DNA of 9,561 nt from NCBI GenBank assembly GCA_035652755.1, contig DASRDE010000329.1:1-9561 (forward strand), written 5' to 3'. The notes beneath the pieces were generated by a model, which did no database searches, was not told where the DNA came from, and saw only the letters and a list, made by a program, of their open reading frames with translations. The DNA is from DASRDE01 sp035652755 (lineage in GTDB: Bacteria > Vulcanimicrobiota > Vulcanimicrobiia > Vulcanimicrobiales > Vulcanimicrobiaceae). Both the position numbers and the translations under genes were made by a program. Below are positions 6,302 through 9,561 of this stretch, one piece after another. The first letter of the stretch is position 1. The number at the start of each line of letters is the position of its first letter.

Positions 6302-7579
6302 ATGGGCGCTCTTCGTCGCGCATTCGGCGTTATAACAACGCTGGCTTTCATCATAGTCGCACTTCCGACGAATGCGGAATCGAGCGATCCTGTCGTCATT
6401 TCGCATCTGGGCCGGTATACCGTAGCCGGCTCGGCGTTGCCGTCGACGGCGCTTTTGCGTGCGCGCCGGAGCCGCTTGCTCGCCGCTGCCAAGACGATTC
6501 CCCTCACTCAAGGCGAATACGAAGCGCTCAGCGCCGAGCTCACGAAACCGACGGTTTTGCAGTACGGCCCGATTCCGCGCCGGCTCGACGCCATGACCAG
6601 CGGTCCTGCGCCTTACCACGCGATTCACAACGTCCTGATTCCGCCCAATCAGCATGGTTGGCATCTGACGTTCTCGCACGGGATTCACCGCACCGACATC
6701 TATATTCCGAACGCTTGCGGTAACGTTTCGGTCGTTCGTACGATCGAGCGGCCGAGAAAAGTCGCTGCCGCGCGGTTCAAGCGCAAACCGCCGATGGAAG
6801 CACCTGCGCCGCTGCCGCCGACGGCTGCGCCCGCTCCCGAGCTGACTCCGCCGCCCACGCCTACGCCAGGGCCAAACAAGAAGTTCCTTGCACGCTATTG
6901 GCCTGAACTCGGCGCACTGTTGATCGCATGCGTTACGCAGGTGAAGATCGGAAACTTCCGCCTGTGTTCGTTTGGCGGTCACGGGTCGCACTCGACGCCG
7001 GCGCCCAAACCATCGATTACCGGAGCGCCTGGGCCGACGCCTAAGCCGACTGCGACGCCGACGCCGGTCCACTCGCCGACTCCGACGCCGGTTCCGACCC
7101 CGACGCCGACGCCGTACCACACGCCGACTCCGACGCCTGTTCCGACTCCGACGCCGACGCCGTACCACACGCCGACGCCGACTCCGATGCCGACGTGGAC
7201 ACCGATGCCGACTCCGACGCCGCACCCGACGTGCACGCCGAAGCCGACGCCGACGCCGCATCCGACGTGCACGCCCAAACCGACCCCGACGCCGCATCCC
7301 ACGTGCACGCCGATGCAAACGTCACCGCCGCAGTCGATGCGCCGTCAAACGGGCCCGTTCACGACGATCGCCGGCTCGCGCGCAAGCGGTACCGGTTCAC
7401 GCGAAACGCCTGCCGCTTTGCGCGCGGCGGTAGCGGCTCCGCCCGCAAATGCTCCGGGAGCTCGTTCAGCGCCGGCTCACAACCAGCTCTCGCATCTGGT
7501 TCAGATGACGCTCAAAGCGTGGACGATGTTCCAACAGTCGGACGGCTTGAAGAACCTTTACTTCACACTTAAACTCTAG
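6302..7579 (+). CDS. Secreted Pro/Thr-repeat protein, unknown function
   Basis: This is a 425-residue protein. Residues 1-25 form a Sec-type signal peptide (charged MGALRRAFG, hydrophobic core, cleavage probably after TNA). Residues 26-150 form a distinct globular domain rich in His and Tyr (YHAIHNVLIPPNQHGWHLTFSHG, ending YIPNACGNVSVVRT). A Pro-rich linker follows. Residues 198-226 form a short hydrophobic stretch, which could be a membrane or wall-embedded segment. Residues 231-340 are a Pro/Thr stalk with a 16-residue repeat (259-274, 275-290) and a 12-residue repeat (295-338) that places Cys at 311, 323 and 335. The end (392-425) looks ordered and helical. The Thr-Pro alternation suggests an extended, possibly O-glycosylated cell-surface spacer; this is inference. 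ATG 6302 has GGGGAT 8 nt upstream. An in-frame GTG at 6287 is the alternative, six nt after a TAAAAT box. An intrinsic terminator follows. No family is recognised. Confidence 0.85.
   Translation: MGALRRAFGVITTLAFIIVALPTNAESSDPVVISHLGRYTVAGSALPSTALLRARRSRLLAAAKTIPLTQGEYEALSAELTKPTVLQYGPIPRRLDAMTSGPAPYHAIHNVLIPPNQHGWHLTFSHGIHRTDIYIPNACGNVSVVRTIERPRKVAAARFKRKPPMEAPAPLPPTAAPAPELTPPPTPTPGPNKKFLARYWPELGALLIACVTQVKIGNFRLCSFGGHGSHSTPAPKPSITGAPGPTPKPTATPTPVHSPTPTPVPTPTPTPYHTPTPTPVPTPTPTPYHTPTPTPMPTWTPMPTPTPHPTCTPKPTPTPHPTCTPKPTPTPHPTCTPMQTSPPQSMRRQTGPFTTIAGSRASGTGSRETPAALRAAVAAPPANAPGARSAPAHNQLSHLVQMTLKAWTMFQQSDGLKNLYFTLKL
7076..7315 (+). repeat. In-frame tandem repeats encoding the Pro/Thr stalk
   Basis: Two 48-bp copies (7076-7123, 7124-7171), each encoding PTPTPVPTPTPTPYHT, are followed by about 3.7 copies of a 36-bp unit (7184-7315), the later ones encoding PHPTCTPKPTPT. 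The first 36-bp unit is diverged, with Trp in place of Cys. Both periods are multiples of three, so slippage would change stalk length without breaking the frame. Confidence 0.85.
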
Positions 7580-7583
7580 CAAC

Positions 7584-7614
7584 AAAAGGGCGCGCTATAG
7601 CGCGCCCTTTTTTT
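7584..7614 (+). terminator. Intrinsic terminator
   Basis: GGGCGCGC (7588-7595), a TATA loop and GCGCGCCC (7600-7607) form a perfect 8-bp stem, extended by AAAA/TTTT pairs and ending in seven T residues (7608-7614). It begins 5 nt after the stop of the Pro/Thr-rich gene. Because of the preceding A-run it could also act on leftward transcripts leaving the repeat array. Confidence 0.93.
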
Positions 7615-7615
7615 C

Positions 7616-7926
7616 GTGTCATCCTGAGCGGAGCCTACGGCACGCGAACGCTTTGTGTCATCCTGAGCGGAGGCACGCCGCGCACCTCGTGCGCGGCCCG
7701 CGCAGTCGAAGGACTGGCATGACAAGAACACGTGTCGAACGAGTTGTGTCGAACAAGTTGTGTCGAACAAGTTGTGTCATCCTGAGCGGAGCCTACGGCA
7801 CGCGTACGCGTGCCCTAGTGCAGTCGAAGGACTGGCGTGTCGAACAAGTCGTGTCGAACAAATCGTGTCATCCTGAGCGGAGCCTACGGCACGCGAACGC
7901 GTGCCCTAGCGCAGTCGAAGGACGCG
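7616..7926. repeat. Array of palindromic interspersed repeats with 14-bp linkers
   Basis: This fills the 304-nt gap between the secreted protein and the cytochrome gene. Four units start GTGTCATCCTGAGCGGAG: R1 7616-7651 (cut in the middle of its hairpin), R2 7655-7724, R3 7774-7836 and R4 7865-about 7924. Intact units end in CAGTCGAAGGAC. R2 also has outer arms TGTCAT/ATGACA. Each centre is a hairpin: GCCGCGCAC/GTGCGCGGC with a 3-nt loop in R2, GGCACGCG/CGCGTGCC in R3 and R4. Between R2 and R3 lie three copies of the 14-mer GTGTCGAACAAGTT (7732-7773, one with a change), and between R3 and R4 two copies (7837-7864). The pattern resembles REP-like or MITE-like non-coding repeats; no transposase is nearby. 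Confidence 0.85.
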
Positions 7927-8543
7927 CCCGCTCGAAGCGATGTTGAAGCACTCGGCTGCGGCCCTGATGCGTAGCCGGTAACGATGGCGCGCAGGTTGGC
8001 GCGCAGCCCGGTCGTTGCAACCATGACCATATGCCCGAAGAAGAAGAAAACGAGCTCTAAGGCAAGGCCAAGGTGCCACAGCCCGGCCGCTTTGCGTCCG
8101 CCGAACAGATGCGCGAGGGGGCGAAACAGGCCGAAGTGCGGCCACATCGCCAAACCGGTTGCGACGATCAGCGGTGCCAGCATGAACAGCACGATCGTGT
8201 ACGCAAGTTTTTGCAGCGGATTGTACTCGCCGAATTCCGGTGGCGATGGGCGCAGCTTCAAGTAATAGAACGCCATCGGCACAAGCCCGGTCACATCGCG
8301 GCTGCGGAAGAATAAGGCACCCAGTTTCCCGGTAAGCGCCGCATACGCGACGTACACCACGCCGCTGACGATCATCACGCATGCGAAAATCTCGTGCAGC
8401 AGCACGGCATCGCTTAGCCAGTGCGCATGCAGGTAGACCTGCACTCCGGTAAGCACGAGTCCGGCGAACGCCAGCCCAAATGTGCCGTGCGTGACGCGCG
8501 TAACGAGCGAGTGGCGATAGTTCGGTGCAACTGCGGTGTCCAT
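7884..8543 (-). CDS. Cytochrome b561-type (Ni/Fe-hydrogenase/thiosulfate-reductase-like) membrane subunit
   Basis: This 219-residue membrane protein is predicted to have four helices and to bind haem b and move electrons between the quinone pool and a partner enzyme. Candidate axial ligands are His19 (RVTHG), His50 (LLHEIF), His157 (LWHLG) and His171 (FGHMVM). The EYNPLQKLAY turn near 106-115 and the WPHFG segment after it are typical of the di-haem cytochrome b subunits that partner molybdopterin oxidoreductases. No such partner gene is present in the window. ATG 8541-8543 is chosen because it sits just before YRHSLVTRVTHG. The start lies 7 nt after a TATCTT box and has no ribosome site, so the mRNA may be leaderless. 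The last 12 residues (SFDCARARVRVP) and the stop codon are encoded by repeat unit R4, so the native C-terminus was probably replaced. Confidence 0.88.
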   Translation of the reverse strand: MDTAVAPNYRHSLVTRVTHGTFGLAFAGLVLTGVQVYLHAHWLSDAVLLHEIFACVMIVSGVVYVAYAALTGKLGALFFRSRDVTGLVPMAFYYLKLRPSPPEFGEYNPLQKLAYTIVLFMLAPLIVATGLAMWPHFGLFRPLAHLFGGRKAAGLWHLGLALELVFFFFGHMVMVATTGLRANLRAIVTGYASGPQPSASTSLRAGASFDCARARVRVP

Positions 8544-8550
8544 AGGTTCG

Positions 8551-8556
8551 AAGATA
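8551..8556 (-). promoter_or_regulatory. Candidate -10 box of the cytochrome b gene
   Basis: TATCTT on the minus strand ends 7 nt before the ATG at 8543. No convincing -35 element is present, and no Shine-Dalgarno sequence lies between box and start. The arrangement is that of an extended or -35-independent promoter producing leaderless mRNA. Confidence 0.38.
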
Positions 8557-8663
8557 GAAGCCAAACCTGAACGTTTGCCGAGCAAAAGCGCATTCTCATC
8601 TGCCCTTAATCGCCGCGCAAATTTCCAAGACGCTTCCCAGAGAACGCGAGTACAAAAGAACTA

Positions 8664-8730
8664 CGGCACCGGGTTATCGATGGGGAAAACGCACGCTGCC
8701 ACTCCACACGGCGGGCAACTCCCGGTGCCG
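8664..8730 (-). terminator. Long-loop inverted repeat after the GNAT gene
   Basis: CGGCACCGGG (8664-8673) and CCCGGTGCCG (8721-8730) are perfect complements 47 nt apart. The right arm lies 2 nt after the GNAT stop. On the minus strand the left arm is followed by TAGTTCTTTTG, a T-rich run, so a terminator with a large structured loop is possible. It could also be a small structured RNA. The rest of the interval 8557-8732 shows no gene. Confidence 0.4.
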
Positions 8731-8732
8731 GA

Positions 8733-9206
8733 TCACAACTCCATTTCGTTCGTCGGCGTAAAGCCGAGTTTCTCATAGATGGGGCGCCCGGCTTTAGAGG
8801 CGTGCAGCCGAATGTTGCGCACCCCGGCCGCGCGCAAGAACGCGATCGCGTCCTGCGTCAGCCGTTTTGCAATGCCGAGAGAGCGGTATTCGTGCTCGAC
8901 GTACACGCCCAGAATATAGCCGAATCGCACCCCATGAATAATGGAAGGGTAGCCGTCGCGGATCAGTGCGCCCGCGGTACCGACGACGCGGTCTCCGTCC
9001 GACGCGACGAAATACTGCGTTTCATTCGCGACCGTGCGCTGCTCGAAATAGCGAACGAAGCGCTCGCGCCACCCGGGCTCGAAATCAGCTTCGCGGAATA
9101 TCCCGATCTCCGCATACATCAAAAGCCAAAAGTCCGCGGCGGTCCAAAGATCGCCGCTCGCGGCACGCCGGAACGTTACGTGCTCTGGAAACGCATGAGT
9201 ACGCAT
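8733..9206 (-). CDS. GNAT family N-acetyltransferase
   Basis: This 157-residue protein is typical in size for a single-domain GNAT enzyme, which transfers an acetyl group from acetyl-CoA to an amine. Visible features are the N-terminal strand VTFRRAASGD (10-19), the central beta-strands YFVASDGDRVVGTAGALI (65-82), motif A with the acetyl-CoA pyrophosphate loop in VYVEHEYRSLGIAKRL (101-116; RSLGIA at 108-113), and the motif B end LHASKAGRPIYEKLGF (134-149). The substrate is not predictable. ATG 9204-9206 is chosen over an in-frame start near 9365, because the extra residues are Arg-rich without family character and would overlap the DUF4386 gene. The start is 6 nt after TATGCT with no Shine-Dalgarno sequence, suggesting leaderless expression. 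It lies 86 nt downstream of the DUF4386 gene on the same strand. Confidence 0.92.
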   Translation of the reverse strand: MRTHAFPEHVTFRRAASGDLWTAADFWLLMYAEIGIFREADFEPGWRERFVRYFEQRTVANETQYFVASDGDRVVGTAGALIRDGYPSIIHGVRFGYILGVYVEHEYRSLGIAKRLTQDAIAFLRAAGVRNIRLHASKAGRPIYEKLGFTPTNEMEL

Positions 9207-9212
9207 ACTGCC

Positions 9213-9218
9213 AGCATA
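9213..9218 (-). promoter_or_regulatory. Candidate -10 box of the GNAT gene
   Basis: TATGCT on the minus strand ends 6 nt before ATG 9206. The sequence between them (GGCAGT) has no ribosome site. The -35 region is weak (TAGCGC with a 17-nt spacer). It suggests the GNAT gene has its own promoter in addition to any read-through from the DUF4386 gene. Confidence 0.42.
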
Positions 9219-9281
9219 GCGTATTTTCTTTGCCCGCGCTACGAACGCGTTTCTATTGTCCCCATCTGCTAGAATTCGGTT

Positions 9282-9301
9282 GCGGCGTATCCCTACGCCG
9301 C
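9282..9301 (-). repeat. Hairpin spanning the stop of the second DUF4386 gene
   Basis: GCGGCGTA (9282-9289) and TACGCCGC (9294-9301) form a perfect 8-bp stem with a 4-nt loop. It contains the final codons and TAG stop of the DUF4386 gene. There is no T-tract after it on either strand, so intrinsic termination is doubtful; it may protect the 3' end or assist termination. Confidence 0.45.
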
Positions 9302-9561
9302 GACGCTCGTGCGTGCCGCTGCTGCAAGCCACCGTGACGGATTGACGCCCATAATCAGCAGCCAAAGCGCCATGGCAATCTCGCCGACGCCGTCCGCCGC
9401 ATACCCGATCGGTGCGAACCTATGGGTGAATGCCGCCGGCAGCAGCGTCGAAAAGAAGAGCAGCTGCGCGATACCGGCGAGCACCATCAGCACGCCGATC
9501 GTACGCGGAAGAAACGTCGATTCGATCACGAGATAGCCGATGAGGATGCATTGGACGCCGA
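9293..9561 (-). CDS. DUF4386 family membrane protein, C-terminal part (5' end beyond window)
   Basis: The frame is open to the right edge and stops at TAG 9293-9295, giving 88 complete codons. It reads GVQCILIGYLVIESTFLPRTIGVLMVLAG, then a second hydrophobic segment, and ends EIAMALWLLIMGVNPSRW followed by an Ala-rich tail. The 'G-YLV-.S.FLPR.iGVLmvlaG' pattern is the strongest signature of the C-terminal half of DUF4386, and LWLLIMG is shared with the DUF4386 gene at 273-986. A GTG at 9527-9529 is in frame but is internal to this signature, so it is not the start. The N-terminal helices should lie to the right of the window. Function is unknown. Confidence 0.8.
   Translation of the reverse strand, partial: GVQCILIGYLVIESTFLPRTIGVLMVLAGIAQLLFFSTLLPAAFTHRFAPIGYAADGVGEIAMALWLLIMGVNPSRWLAAAARTSVAA

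Noticed and set aside
6269..7318. Long minus-strand frame rich in Arg, and a second one of Gly-Val repeats, opposite the Pro/Thr gene
   Set aside because: Both are products of the GC-rich CCG-ACG codon repeats read on the other strand. The plus-strand frame has a signal peptide, a promoter and a terminator.
7195..7572. Alternative plus-strand frame after the repeats, as a sign of a frameshift in the Pro/Thr gene
   Set aside because: The main frame stays open through the repeats and ends in an ordered helix just before the terminator. The alternative frame reads as an Asp/Ala repeat followed by noise.
7616..7926. CRISPR array
   Set aside because: Repeats are unevenly spaced, differ in their cores, and the intervals are tandem copies of one 14-mer rather than unique spacers. 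No cas genes are present.
7653..7946. Plus-strand frame across the repeat array
   Set aside because: The translation just repeats CHPERS-like peptides from the non-coding repeat units; no ribosome site and no domain.
9207..9365. N-terminal extension of the GNAT protein
   Set aside because: The extension overlaps the DUF4386 coding end in another frame and is compositionally noise. The ATG at 9206 directly precedes the first GNAT strand.

Overview
The window suggests a diderm (Gram-negative-type) bacterium of moderately high GC. The left edge holds the C-terminus of what looks like a TonB-dependent outer-membrane receptor, and a Tat-type export signal and a membrane cytochrome b also occur. 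The mix of families (two DUF4386 membrane proteins, DUF4239, YdhG-like DUF1801, a Pro/Thr-rich secreted protein) would fit lineages such as Candidatus Eremiobacterota. That placement is an impression from gene content, not a demonstrated result. No RNA genes, phage genes, transposases or CRISPR array were seen.

Layout, left to right. (1) 2-232 (+): receptor C-terminus. (2) 273-2158 (-): a likely three-gene unit transcribed right to left, with a DUF1801/YdhG-like protein, a DoxX-like membrane protein and a DUF4386 membrane protein, separated by gaps of 43 and 52 nt. (3) 2265-2582 (+): a small acidic, Gln-rich protein of unknown function, divergent from the DUF1801 gene. (4) 2604-3389 (-): a DUF4239 membrane protein. 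(5) 3639-4298 (+): a small beta-propeller-like protein whose last 17 bases overlap the end of an aldo/keto reductase (4282-5274, -). (6) 5349-6200 (+): a Tat-exported dienelactone-hydrolase-like protein, divergent from the reductase. (7) 6302-7579 (+): a secreted Pro/Thr repeat protein closed by a strong intrinsic terminator. (8) 7616-7926: an array of palindromic interspersed repeats joined by 14-bp tandem linkers. Its last unit forms the 3' end of a cytochrome b561-type gene (7884-8543, -). (9) 8733-9206 (-): a GNAT acetyltransferase. (10) 9293-9561 (-): the C-terminus of a second DUF4386 protein, running off the right edge.

The genes look like housekeeping and accessory single-function genes rather than one pathway. 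The most distinctive parts are the secreted repeat protein, the hairpin repeat array that has altered a coding end, and three genes whose starts sit 6-7 nt after a TANNNT box, which suggests leaderless mRNAs. I did not find a convincing new multi-gene system.
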